64,000 bases of DNA from Candidatus Rhodoblastus alkanivorans (GTDB lineage Bacteria; Pseudomonadota; Alphaproteobacteria; Rhizobiales; Beijerinckiaceae), in contig NZ_JAIVFP010000001.1 of the NCBI RefSeq assembly GCF_022760755.1, positions 1,009,501 through 1,073,500 of the forward strand, given 5' to 3'. Below the pieces are notes generated by a model. That model did not search any database, had not been told where the DNA came from, and was given only the letters and a program-made list of their open reading frames with translations. The position numbers and the translations under genes were made by a program. Positions 26,143 to 34,343 of this stretch are shown here, in pieces (the stretch's first letter is position 1; each line of letters begins with the position of its first letter).

Positions 26143-27816
26143 TCATTTCGGGGTTTCGGCCGACATCGTTTTGAATCGTTCGATCGCCACGCGCGCGTTG
26201 AAAAGCAGGCGGTCGCGGCCAAGTTGTTGGTCGAAGCCGGAACGGCGCGCCATCTCGAGCGCCGCGGGATTGAGTCCGGCAAGCCAGAACTGTGCGCCTC
26301 GTTCGGTCGCGCGCTTGTCCGCCTCGATCATCGTTTGCAAGGCGGAAAATTCGATGTCGGGAACGCGGCTCATGTCGAGGACGAGGACCCGCGGCCGATA
26401 TTGCGCCTGGAGCGCAGCAACCTGATCGGCGACGTTCTGGACGTTGAGGAAGAACAGGCGGCCCTCCGGCCGCAGGATCAGAAGGCCTTCGATCATTTCG
26501 TCGTCGGGATGGTCCGGCGACAAGGGACGCAAGACGTCGGCGCCGCGCTTGCGCACGATCACCGAGACGCGCGGATGCGCGGTTTGGCTCCCGAGGCCGA
26601 TGACGGAGAGGATGATCGCAACGACGACGCCTTGCAGCGTGCCGAAAACCAGCACGCCGAGCGTGGCGGCGACGGCCCACCAGAACTCCATGGTGCGGAC
26701 GCGGTGGATGGCGGCGAATTCCCGCGGCTGGATCAGGCCCGCCGAATAGACGATCACGATCGCCGCCAGAGTGGCGTTTGGCAACAGCCCGAGCAGCGGC
26801 GCCAGAGCCAGCATGGTGGCGAGCGATGCCGCCGCGGTGACCAGAGAAGTCATTTGCGACCGGCCGCCGGCCGCAAAAACAACGCCGGTCTGCGATGTCC
26901 CGCCGCCGGCGGGCATCGCGCCGAGAAAGGCTCCGCCGATATTGGCCGCGCCGGTGGCGATCAGTTCGCGGTTCGGGTTGATCGGCGGATCGTTCGGGCG
27001 CGCGAAGGCGCGGGCCGCCGCTATGCTTTCGGTGAAGCTCATCAGCGCCAGGCCGAGGGCGCCGGGCGCGAGATCCCGGGCGAGGCTCAAATCGGGCAAA
27101 GTGAGCGCGGGCAGTCCTTGAGGAATGACGCCGACCGTCGCGACGCCATGCGCGGCGAGGCCCAGGAGCCATGACGCGAGAATAGCGCCGCCGACCATGA
27201 CCAAAGGCGCCGGCGAATGCGGCCGCAGCCATTCCGCGCCGATGAGAAAGGCGAGCGTCGCGACGGCGACGGCAAGCGTCGGCGGGGAGGCGTCGGTGAG
27301 GTGATGCGCCAGGGCGACCGCATCGGCGAAGAAGGAATGTTTGGTGAAATGGACCCCGAGCAGCTTTGGCGCCTGGTCCAGCAGGATGACAAGCCCGACG
27401 CCCGCCTTGAATCCGGTCAGCACCGGGCTGGAGATGAAATTGGCGACGAAACCGAGGCGCAACAGGCGCGCGAGGACGAGGAAGACGCCGACGAGCGCAG
27501 TCAGAGTCGCCGTCGCGGCAATGAGCCTGGCCGGATCGCCGTTCGGCGCGACCGTTCCGAGTTCCGCTCCCGCCAATATCGCGAGGGTCGTCGTCGAGCT
27601 GAAGCTGAGCACGCGCGACGAGCCGAGCAGGCCGTAAATGGCGCAGGGAACAAAGGCGGTATAGAGCCCGACTTCGGGAGGCAGGCCCGCGACGGTCGCA
27701 TAAGCCATCGCCTTGGGAAGGACGACCGCCGCGGCGGTGAGCCCGGCGACGAGATCGAAACGGAAAGCGTTGGCGTCCGTGCGCGGCGTGGGATCGGCGT
27801 GGGATGGCGTCGTCAT
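26143..27816 (-). CDS. SulP family anion transporter with STAS domain
   Basis: The 557-residue protein has the SulP fold (about 12-14 membrane helices) with PKAMAYATVAGLPPEVGLYT near the N-terminus, the SulP signature region, and later GGAFLGAMPAGGGTSQTG. A C-terminal STAS domain (about 430-545) includes VLVLDMSRVPDIEFSALQTM. SulP proteins move sulfate, bicarbonate or other anions across the inner membrane; the substrate is not evident here. An ATG at 27816 gives the start. It is a single gene, convergent with the repeat protein and divergent from the acylphosphatase gene. Confidence 0.9.
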   Translation of the reverse strand: MTTPSHADPTPRTDANAFRFDLVAGLTAAAVVLPKAMAYATVAGLPPEVGLYTAFVPCAIYGLLGSSRVLSFSSTTTLAILAGAELGTVAPNGDPARLIAATATLTALVGVFLVLARLLRLGFVANFISSPVLTGFKAGVGLVILLDQAPKLLGVHFTKHSFFADAVALAHHLTDASPPTLAVAVATLAFLIGAEWLRPHSPAPLVMVGGAILASWLLGLAAHGVATVGVIPQGLPALTLPDLSLARDLAPGALGLALMSFTESIAAARAFARPNDPPINPNRELIATGAANIGGAFLGAMPAGGGTSQTGVVFAAGGRSQMTSLVTAAASLATMLALAPLLGLLPNATLAAIVIVYSAGLIQPREFAAIHRVRTMEFWWAVAATLGVLVFGTLQGVVVAIILSVIGLGSQTAHPRVSVIVRKRGADVLRPLSPDHPDDEMIEGLLILRPEGRLFFLNVQNVADQVAALQAQYRPRVLVLDMSRVPDIEFSALQTMIEADKRATERGAQFWLAGLNPAALEMARRSGFDQQLGRDRLLFNARVAIERFKTMSAETPK

Positions 27817-28030
27817 TGGGTCAGTCCCCGCGAAAAGGCGCCCAGGCGCGTCGATCAGATTAAACCTGAAATGTCAGCCAGACCAGTATCGCGAACCATG
27901 ATCGCGCGATCGTCGCAACCCGCAATGGGGCTTGGCGATCGATCGCGAAGGGCGATAAGCTTGAATCTGCGTCCCAGGGCCCGGATTCTGGAGATCATGA
28001 CGACGCATTGATCGTTCTGGCGGACGGGTA

Positions 28031-28324
28031 GTGACCGGAAACGAGACAAAATCCTTGCTGATTGTTGTCGAGGGCCGCGTTCAGGGCGTCGGCTATCGCG
28101 AATTCGTGCGCCGCGCCGCCCTGCGCCTGCAACTGTCCGGATGGGTGCGCAATCGCTGGGACGGCGCCGTCGAGGCGCGGGTCAGCGGCGCGGCGCTCGA
28201 TCTCGACGCTCTGGTCGACGCCATGCGCGCCGGCCCCTCCATGGCCCAGGTGCGCGCCTTGAAAGTGGTCGAGGACGGCGATCCTCCCGAAAGCGGCGGC
28301 TTCGTCATCGCCTCCAGCGCCTGA
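28031..28324 (+). CDS. acyP: Acylphosphatase
   Basis: The 97-residue enzyme hydrolyses acyl-phosphates. Conserved residues are visible: the substrate-binding arginine in VEGRVQGVGYREFVRRAA and the catalytic asparagine in LSGWVRNRWDGAVEARV. Length and ferredoxin-like pattern fit the family. The GTG at 28031 is the only reasonable start. It lies 100 bp before the msrB operon in the same direction but is probably independent. Confidence 0.92.
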   Translation: MTGNETKSLLIVVEGRVQGVGYREFVRRAALRLQLSGWVRNRWDGAVEARVSGAALDLDALVDAMRAGPSMAQVRALKVVEDGDPPESGGFVIASSA

Positions 28325-28424
28325 GGCTGTTGATCCGGCCGAGATTTTGTTGGTTGAGGCGTAACGAAGCGCGGCGGCGCGCGTATCCCGCTTGAACACA
28401 TTTCCAGCAATCGGGAGAAAGCCC

Positions 28425-28892
28425 ATGTTCACTCGTCGCGCGACCTTCGGCCTCATCGCTTGCGCCGCGCTCGCCGGGGGCGCCGCGCAGGCCGCCGCCG
28501 CCGAGGACAAGATCGTCCACAGCGACGCCGAATGGCGCAAGCTTCTGACGCCCGACCAATATGAGATTCTGCGCCGCGACGGCACCGAGCGGCCCTTCAC
28601 CAGCCCGCTCCTGCACGAGAAGCGCAAGGGGATTTTCGCCTGCGCCGGCTGCGACCTCGATCTCTATTCCTCGGCGACCAAATATGACAGCGGCACCGGC
28701 TGGCCGAGCTTCTGGGCCCCGCTCCCCCATGCAGTGACCGAGAAGGAGGACCGCTCCTTCGGCATGGTCCGCACGGCGGTGAATTGCGCGCGCTGCGCCG
28801 GCCATCTCGGCCATGTCTTCAACGACGGTCCCAAGCCGACGGGCCTGCGCTATTGCATGAACGGCGCGGCGCTGAAATTCAAGGCGGCCTGA
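28425..28892 (+). CDS. msrB: Exported peptide methionine-(R)-S-oxide reductase MsrB
   Basis: The 155-residue protein starts at ATG 28425, seven bases after GGGAG, with an N-terminal signal ([20 protein letters not shown]). The MsrB domain has both zinc Cys pairs ([31 protein letters not shown]) and the catalytic Cys in [13 protein letters not shown]. The mature part has no further Cys, so it lacks a resolving cysteine and must be regenerated by an outside thiol. It reduces Met-R-sulfoxide in periplasmic proteins. dipZ starts one base after its stop, and msrA follows, forming an exported repair operon. Confidence 0.92.
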   Translation: MFTRRATFGLIACAALAGGAAQAAAAEDKIVHSDAEWRKLLTPDQYEILRRDGTERPFTSPLLHEKRKGIFACAGCDLDLYSSATKYDSGTGWPSFWAPLPHAVTEKEDRSFGMVRTAVNCARCAGHLGHVFNDGPKPTGLRYCMNGAALKFKAA

Positions 28893-28893
28893 C

Positions 28894-30693
28894 ATGATCC
28901 TCTACCTGCTCGCCTTCCTGGGCGGCGCCCTGACCATCGCCAGCCCCTGCATCCTCCCCGTTCTGCCTTTCGTCTTCGCCGGCGCCGGGCGATCTTTCGG
29001 GCGTCGCGGCCTGCCCATGCTGCTGGGCATGGCCATGACCTTCGCTCTGGTCGCGACGCTCGCCGCCGTCGGCGGCGGCTGGGCGGCCCACGCCAATTCC
29101 ATCGGCCGCGATCTCGCTCTGGCGCTGATGGCTTTGTTCGGCCTCGCGCTGCTGTGGCCGGGGCTCTCCGAGCGGCTGTCGGCGCCGTTGGTTTCCCTCG
29201 GCGGCCGTCTGTCGCAGCGCGCGGACGGGGAGGGCGGAATCGGCGCGTCCTTGCTGCTCGGCGTCGCCACCGGCCTGTTGTGGGCGCCCTGCGCCGGCCC
29301 GATCCTCGGCGTCATTCTGACCGGCGCGGCGCTCAAGGGCGCGAGCGCCGGGACCTCTTTCCTGCTGCTCGCCTATGGCCTCGGCGCGGCGACCTCGCTC
29401 GCTCTGGCTTTGCTCATCGGCGGCAAGGTTTTCGCGGCGATGAAGCGTTCGCTCGGCATCGGCGAATGGGCGCGGCGCGGTTTCGGCGTCGCGGTGCTGG
29501 TCGCGGTCGCGGCCATCGCGCTTGGAGCCGACACCGGCTTTCTCGCCAATCTGTCGCTGGCGAGCACCGACAAATGGGAACAGGCGCTCATCGACAAATT
29601 CACGCCTGCGCATGCCGCCGCCGACCAGAAGGCCTCGGTCGTCATGGCGCCGGGCGAGGGCGCGATGATGATGAAGGCCGGCGCGGGTGCGTTGAAGGCG
29701 GAGCCTGCGCGTCTCGTTGCCAACCTGCCGGACGACGGCCCGGCCCCGGCGCTGACCGGCGCCGTCGCCTGGCTCGATTCGCCGCCGCTGACCTGGAAGG
29801 AGCTTAAGGGCAAGGTGGTGCTGGTCGATTTCTGGACCTATAGCTGCATCAACTGCCTGCGGACCCTGCCCTATGTCCGGGCCTGGGCCGACAGATACCG
29901 CGATCAGGGTCTGGTGGTGATCGGCGTCCACGCGCCCGAATTCGCCTTCGAGCGCGACATATCCAATGTGAAGCGCGCGGTCGCCGACCTTCACATCGAC
30001 TATCCGGTGGCGATCGACAACGATTACGCGATCTGGCGCGCTTTCGGCAATCAGTACTGGCCGGCGGAATATCTCATCGACGCGCGCGGCCATCTGCGCC
30101 ATCAGCATTTTGGCGAGGGCGATTACGCCGAAACCGAAAAGGCGATCCAGGAGCTTCTGGCCGAGGCCGGACATGCGGTCGCGCCGTCGAAGCCGGTCCT
30201 GGACAAGGCGTCAGGCGTCGAGGCGGCGCCCGACTTCGCCGCGCTCAAATCGCCGGAGACCTATATCGGCTATGGCCGCGCCGAAAATTTCGCCTCGCCC
30301 GACGGCGCCGTTCAGGATCGCGCCCATGCCTATGAGGGCGTCGCCGACCTCAAGCTCAACCAATGGAGCCTGGCCGGCGACTGGACGGTCCAGGAGGAGC
30401 GCGCCGAACTCGATAAGCCGGGCGGCGCCATATTCTTCCGCTTCCACGCCCGCGATCTCAATCTGGTTCTCGGACCCGGCGCCGACGGCAAGCCGGTGCG
30501 CTTCAAGGTGACGGTCGATGGCGCGGTCCCCGGCGCCAGCCACGGGGTGGATGTCAATGCGCAGGGCGAGGGGACAGTGACCGGCGACCGCCTCTACCAG
30601 CTCGTCCGCCAGTCCGGCGACATTCGCGACCGCCTGTTCCGGATCGAATTCCTCGATCCGGGCGTGCGCGCCTATGCCTTCACCTTCGGCTGA
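28894..30693 (+). CDS. dipZ: DipZ: CcdA-type membrane electron carrier fused to thioredoxin-like domain
   Basis: The 599-residue protein carries reducing power from cytoplasmic thioredoxin across the inner membrane. The N-terminal CcdA/DsbD-beta domain has membrane helices and two key cysteines, C19 (TIASPCILPVLPFV) and C133 (LLWAPCAGPILGV). A periplasmic thioredoxin-like domain follows with C318/C321 (DFWTYSCINCLRTLPYV). The C-terminal 160 residues (from ESPE-like SPETYIGYGRAENFASP) form a beta-rich DipZ-type carbohydrate-binding-module-like domain. It lies between msrB and msrA, so its likely job is to reduce these two enzymes outside the cytoplasm. Confidence 0.92.
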   Translation: MILYLLAFLGGALTIASPCILPVLPFVFAGAGRSFGRRGLPMLLGMAMTFALVATLAAVGGGWAAHANSIGRDLALALMALFGLALLWPGLSERLSAPLVSLGGRLSQRADGEGGIGASLLLGVATGLLWAPCAGPILGVILTGAALKGASAGTSFLLLAYGLGAATSLALALLIGGKVFAAMKRSLGIGEWARRGFGVAVLVAVAAIALGADTGFLANLSLASTDKWEQALIDKFTPAHAAADQKASVVMAPGEGAMMMKAGAGALKAEPARLVANLPDDGPAPALTGAVAWLDSPPLTWKELKGKVVLVDFWTYSCINCLRTLPYVRAWADRYRDQGLVVIGVHAPEFAFERDISNVKRAVADLHIDYPVAIDNDYAIWRAFGNQYWPAEYLIDARGHLRHQHFGEGDYAETEKAIQELLAEAGHAVAPSKPVLDKASGVEAAPDFAALKSPETYIGYGRAENFASPDGAVQDRAHAYEGVADLKLNQWSLAGDWTVQEERAELDKPGGAIFFRFHARDLNLVLGPGADGKPVRFKVTVDGAVPGASHGVDVNAQGEGTVTGDRLYQLVRQSGDIRDRLFRIEFLDPGVRAYAFTFG

Positions 30694-30705
30694 GAGGGAA
30701 TGCTC

Positions 30706-31392
30706 ATGAAAATCGTGAAAAGTCTCATTCTGTCGGCGGCGCTGGCTCTCGGCGCCGCCACCGCCAGGGCCGACGAAAAGCCGCACACCATTCCCGCGCC
30801 CATTCAGGACGAGATGATACATCAGGGGCCGGAGAGCATTGTGCTCGCCGGCGGCTGTTTCTGGGGCGTGCAGGGCGTTTTCCAGCATGTGAAGGGGGTG
30901 ACGCGGGCGGTTTCCGGCTATGCCGGCGGCGTCGCGGCGACCGCCCATTACGACCTGACCAGCCGGGGCGACACCGGCCATGCCGAATCGGTGCGGGTCA
31001 CTTTCGATCCGACGAAAACCAGTCTCGGGCGCATCCTGCAAATCTATTTCGCGGTGGCCCATGACCCGACCGAGCTGAACCGGCAGGGCCCGGACTACGG
31101 GACGCAATATCGCTCGGCGATCTTCCCGAGCGACGAGGGGCAGGCGAGCATAGCGCGGGCCTATATCACCCAGCTCGATCAGGCCCACGCCTTTCACGCC
31201 CCGATCGTGACGACCATCGAGCCGGGCAAGACCTTCTATCCGGCCGAGGCCTATCATCAGGACTTTCTGGCGCTCAATCCCGACTATCCCTATATCGTCA
31301 TCAACGATCTGCCCAAGATCGCCGCCTTGCGTCGGCTCTATCCGGGCTCATATCGCGACCGGCCGGTCCTGGTCGGGATTGTCGCGCGGTAA
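30706..31392 (+). CDS. msrA: Exported peptide methionine-(S)-S-oxide reductase MsrA
   Basis: The 228-residue protein begins MKIVKSLILSAALALGAATA, a Sec signal peptide with cleavage near RA-DEK. I prefer the ATG at 30706 because AGAGGGA sits about 7 bases upstream; another ATG lies at 30700. The catalytic motif is GGCFWGVQGVF (C51), and YGTQYRSAIF and GKTFYPAEAYHQDFL match the MsrA core. C51 is the only cysteine in the whole protein, so no resolving Cys exists and electrons should come from an external thiol, most simply DipZ. It ends the msrB-dipZ-msrA operon, four bases before a 268-bp element. Confidence 0.93.
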   Translation: MKIVKSLILSAALALGAATARADEKPHTIPAPIQDEMIHQGPESIVLAGGCFWGVQGVFQHVKGVTRAVSGYAGGVAATAHYDLTSRGDTGHAESVRVTFDPTKTSLGRILQIYFAVAHDPTELNRQGPDYGTQYRSAIFPSDEGQASIARAYITQLDQAHAFHAPIVTTIEPGKTFYPAEAYHQDFLALNPDYPYIVINDLPKIAALRRLYPGSYRDRPVLVGIVAR

Positions 31393-31396
31393 GTCT

Positions 31397-31664
31397 TAGA
31401 GCGTTTTCCGACCATATTGACGCAGTCTGCCGAGGGGATTTCGCGCCGTGGCCAGGAGGGTGGCGACGGCCGTGTCGGGGACACGGCCGAGCCGACCGAC
31501 GCCGCGACGGCGCGAAAGCCCCCGGCCCGAAGGGTTCGCTTTCGGCGGACGCCCGGCGTCGCGCGCGCCTCGACCGCATCCCCAATGCGCTCTTCGGCGC
31601 GCGCTTGCCGGATCGTCTCTCCGAAAGCGAACAGATTGCGTCAATATGGTCGGAAAACGCTCTA
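31397..31664. mobile_element. 268-bp MITE-like element, copy 1
   Basis: The element is bounded by terminal inverted repeats of at least 28 bp, beginning TAGAGCGTTTTCCGACCATA at 31397 and ending with its reverse complement at 31664. It matches copy 2 (38353-38620, opposite orientation) with three differences that I count by eye in 268 bases. It starts and ends with TA, as IS630/Tc1-type miniature elements do. Inside it has a hairpin (GGCCGTGTC / GACACGGCC near 31469-31489) and a longer-range inverted pair (GTTCGCTTTCGG / CCGAAAGCGAAC). It has no transposase gene. Its right end supplies the TAG stop of the TonB receptor gene. Confidence 0.8.
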
Positions 31665-34091
31665 GAACTTCACCCGCAGGCCGGCGTAGAAGGACAAAGG
31701 CTGGGAGGGGACGAGCATTTCCGGATTGGTGAAGGCCTGGAACAGGGACGACGTGTCGAAATAGGTCCCGTAGGTGTAATAGCGCTGGTTCAGCAAGTTT
31801 TCGGCGCGGGCGAAGACCTCGACATCGCGCGTAATCTTGTAGGCGCCGTTGAGCGAGACGGTGGCGTAGCCCGGAATCTGCGGCTGCTGGTTGGAGGCGT
31901 CGCCGGCATAGCGCATCGGCCCGGTGATGAGGACGTCCGCGCCGACGCGGGTTCTGGAATTGATGTCCCAGTCGAGGCTGATTTTCGCGCGCTGGCGCGG
32001 GATCAGCGGGATCTGGTCGCCGGGGACGACATAGATATTGCCGCTGGCGTCGGCTGAAGGGCTGTTCGAGCCGAGCGTCAGGTAGTTGCGGAAGGTCGCG
32101 TCGATATAGGCGTAGGTGGCGCGGACGGTGAAGGGGCCCTTGCGGTAATTGATCTGCGCTTCGACGCCCTGGCGGAGCGTGTCGCCGACATTGGCGAAAT
32201 AGCCGTAGCCCTGCAAATAGGGGTCGGGAATATTGAGGATGTCGTTGAGGCTGAGGGTGCGGTAGACGCCCGCCTTCCAGCCCACCGCGCCCCAGTCGTC
32301 GGCGAGAACATGCTGTCCGCGCAGGCCCGCCTCGAAGGTCTGGGCCACGACCTGCTGGAGCGGCGGGTCGGAAACCAGGAAGCTCGCCATGAGGCAGGGC
32401 TGCTGCGGATTGGCGCAGCCGAGTTCGAGCGGCGTCGGCGCGCGATTGGCTTCCGAGAACGAGCCATAGGCCAGCAGGTCGGGCGTGATCTTGTAGGTCA
32501 GGCCGACCATGGGATTGACGTGGGTATATTGGCTGTCGCCGTTGACGTCGCCGCCGAGCTGGTCGGAGAGCGAGATCGAAGCGATGTTCAGGCGCGCGCC
32601 GGCCGAAAGGGTCAGCTTGTCGGTGAGGTCGAGCGCGTCGAGGGCATAGAGGCCGAAATAGCGGTTGTAACTGTTGACGCTGACGGGGCCTTCGGTGACC
32701 GGTTCGCCGGAGTTCCCGATAATGACGCCGCTGCCGAGGACATAATAATTGGGCAGGATGGTCGCCAGTTCGGGCGTGGCGGCGTAATTGGTCGCGCCGA
32801 AATCGAAGCTCGCGCCCAGGGTCGCGTGGTTCTTCAGGCCGAACAATGTGTCGCTGTTGGTGAGCTGCGCGTTGGCCCCGGCGCTGGTGGTGAGGATGTG
32901 CGAATAGTCGATCTCGCCCAGCACCGTGTTCGGCGGGAAGGGATTGGCGAGCTGCTGGCCGTTCACGCCATTGGCCGGCGTCGAATCGTCGCCGAAGCAA
33001 AGCTGCGACGGGTCGGCGCAGGGCTGGACCGAGGTCGCGTTGCCGTCCACCGTGTGCTGGATATAGCGGCGGACATAGGCGTTGGTGGTGAGGCTCCAGG
33101 TCGGCGACAGGTTGAAACTGCCGGAGAGCGCGATCTGCCCGATCTGGTAATGCTGGGTCTGCGGATAAGTGTAGGTGCTGCCCCAATATTGCTGCAGCAT
33201 CTGGATCGGGGCCGGGCCGCTCGCGCCGAATTCATTGTCGGCGAGGCCTAAGGTTAGGTGAAATTCATTGCCGTTGGCGCGATAGCCGAGATCGCCATAG
33301 AAGCGCTTGATGGCCGAGGCGCCGTCGATACGGAAGCCATTGTCCTGCACGCCTTCGAGCGCGCCATAAAAGGCGAAATCGCCGACCTGCTTGCCATATT
33401 CCACCGCGCCCTGGATGCGGCCGTAGGAGCCGCCGGAAATCTGGAGCTGGCCGCCCTGGTTGTTGAAGCCGTCCTTCATCCTGATATTGACGGCGCCGCC
33501 GAGCGCATTGAGGCCATAGACCGGATTGGCGGAAATCATGTCCATCGAGGCGATGGCGAAGGTCGGGAGCGCGTCCCAGTTCATCGTGTCGCCGAAGGCC
33601 TCGTTCACGCGCACGCCGTTCTGATAGATGGCGAGGCCCTGTGGCGTGCCTTGGATCGGCGACGAGACGAAGCCGCGAAAGACCACGTCGGGCGAGAGCG
33701 AATTGCCGGAAGCGCTCTGCACGTCGACGCCCGGCGCGAGCTGTTGGAGGACGGCGGCGGCGTCGGGCGATCCGACGCGCGAAATCTCTTTCGCGTTGAT
33801 GCGGGTGTTGTTGGCCGGCGTCACGTCGCGGGTGAAATCGAACGGGGCGGCGCTGGGCGGCGGCGCGGCCACTGGCGGCGCCGCGACACCAGGGGCGGCT
33901 TGACGCGTGACGACGGGCGTGGCCGCGACGCGGGGCGCGGGGGCCGGGCGCGCCGCAACCCGCGGCCGGGCGCTCGGCACGTCGGTGGTCACGTCGATGT
34001 CGGGAAGCGGCTGTCCGCTCTGCGCAAAAGCGAGCGCCGGCGCGCCGAGGACGGCGACGGTCGCGAGAAGGGCGGAGCGCAGGCGGTTCAT
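31662..34091 (-). CDS. TonB-dependent outer-membrane receptor
   Basis: The 809-residue protein starts at ATG 34091 after GGGGAA, with a signal peptide (NRLRSALLATVAVLGAPALA, cut near AFA-QSG). A Pro/Ala-rich linker comes next, then the plug domain (DAAAVLQQLAPGVDVQSASG; GLAIYQNGVRVNEAFGD; NPVYGLNALGGAVNIRMKDG) and a 22-strand barrel ending in YAGLRVKF with a terminal aromatic residue. TPLELGCANPQQPCL is typical of TonB receptors for organic ligands or vitamins, but the ligand is unknown. The stop codon TAG lies in the terminal repeat of the 268-bp element. The gene follows a sensor kinase on the same strand. A TonB/ExbBD set is not in the window. Confidence 0.9.
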   Translation of the reverse strand: MNRLRSALLATVAVLGAPALAFAQSGQPLPDIDVTTDVPSARPRVAARPAPAPRVAATPVVTRQAAPGVAAPPVAAPPPSAAPFDFTRDVTPANNTRINAKEISRVGSPDAAAVLQQLAPGVDVQSASGNSLSPDVVFRGFVSSPIQGTPQGLAIYQNGVRVNEAFGDTMNWDALPTFAIASMDMISANPVYGLNALGGAVNIRMKDGFNNQGGQLQISGGSYGRIQGAVEYGKQVGDFAFYGALEGVQDNGFRIDGASAIKRFYGDLGYRANGNEFHLTLGLADNEFGASGPAPIQMLQQYWGSTYTYPQTQHYQIGQIALSGSFNLSPTWSLTTNAYVRRYIQHTVDGNATSVQPCADPSQLCFGDDSTPANGVNGQQLANPFPPNTVLGEIDYSHILTTSAGANAQLTNSDTLFGLKNHATLGASFDFGATNYAATPELATILPNYYVLGSGVIIGNSGEPVTEGPVSVNSYNRYFGLYALDALDLTDKLTLSAGARLNIASISLSDQLGGDVNGDSQYTHVNPMVGLTYKITPDLLAYGSFSEANRAPTPLELGCANPQQPCLMASFLVSDPPLQQVVAQTFEAGLRGQHVLADDWGAVGWKAGVYRTLSLNDILNIPDPYLQGYGYFANVGDTLRQGVEAQINYRKGPFTVRATYAYIDATFRNYLTLGSNSPSADASGNIYVVPGDQIPLIPRQRAKISLDWDINSRTRVGADVLITGPMRYAGDASNQQPQIPGYATVSLNGAYKITRDVEVFARAENLLNQRYYTYGTYFDTSSLFQAFTNPEMLVPSQPLSFYAGLRVKF

Positions 34092-34275
34092 CTGTTTCCC
34101 CAAACTTTGGCAGGCGGCCGTTCGACCTTGGCTGTTTTTCCGCCGCCCCGGGTTTCGCCGCCACGGCTCCCGGCCGGCGCCATTTTTCGTCATAATGAAG
34201 ACACTAATATAAGCTGGTTTGATCGGGAAGATTTGCTCCGGGGAAAGCATCCTGATCGAGCAGGAAAAAATCCCG

Positions 34276-34298
34276 GCGTCTATATTAAACCTAGACGC
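34276..34298 (-). terminator. Candidate Rho-independent terminator after the sensor kinase
   Basis: On the minus strand GCGTCTA-loop-TAGACGC (34298 to 34276) is followed by CGGGATTTTTTCC. It lies 45 bp beyond the kinase stop codon and before the TonB receptor start, so it could end the kinase transcript and separate the two genes. Confidence 0.45.
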
Positions 34299-34343
34299 TG
34301 AGAATATTTTAGCTATTGCCTGTGATCTATTTGCAACAAGTTG

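Noticed and set aside
31396-33186. Long minus-strand frame overlapping the TonB receptor in another frame
   Set aside because: The receptor frame has signal peptide, plug and barrel; the other frame gives a Arg/Pro-rich product. Its C-terminal end is shared with frames at copy 2 only because the 268-bp element is repeated.
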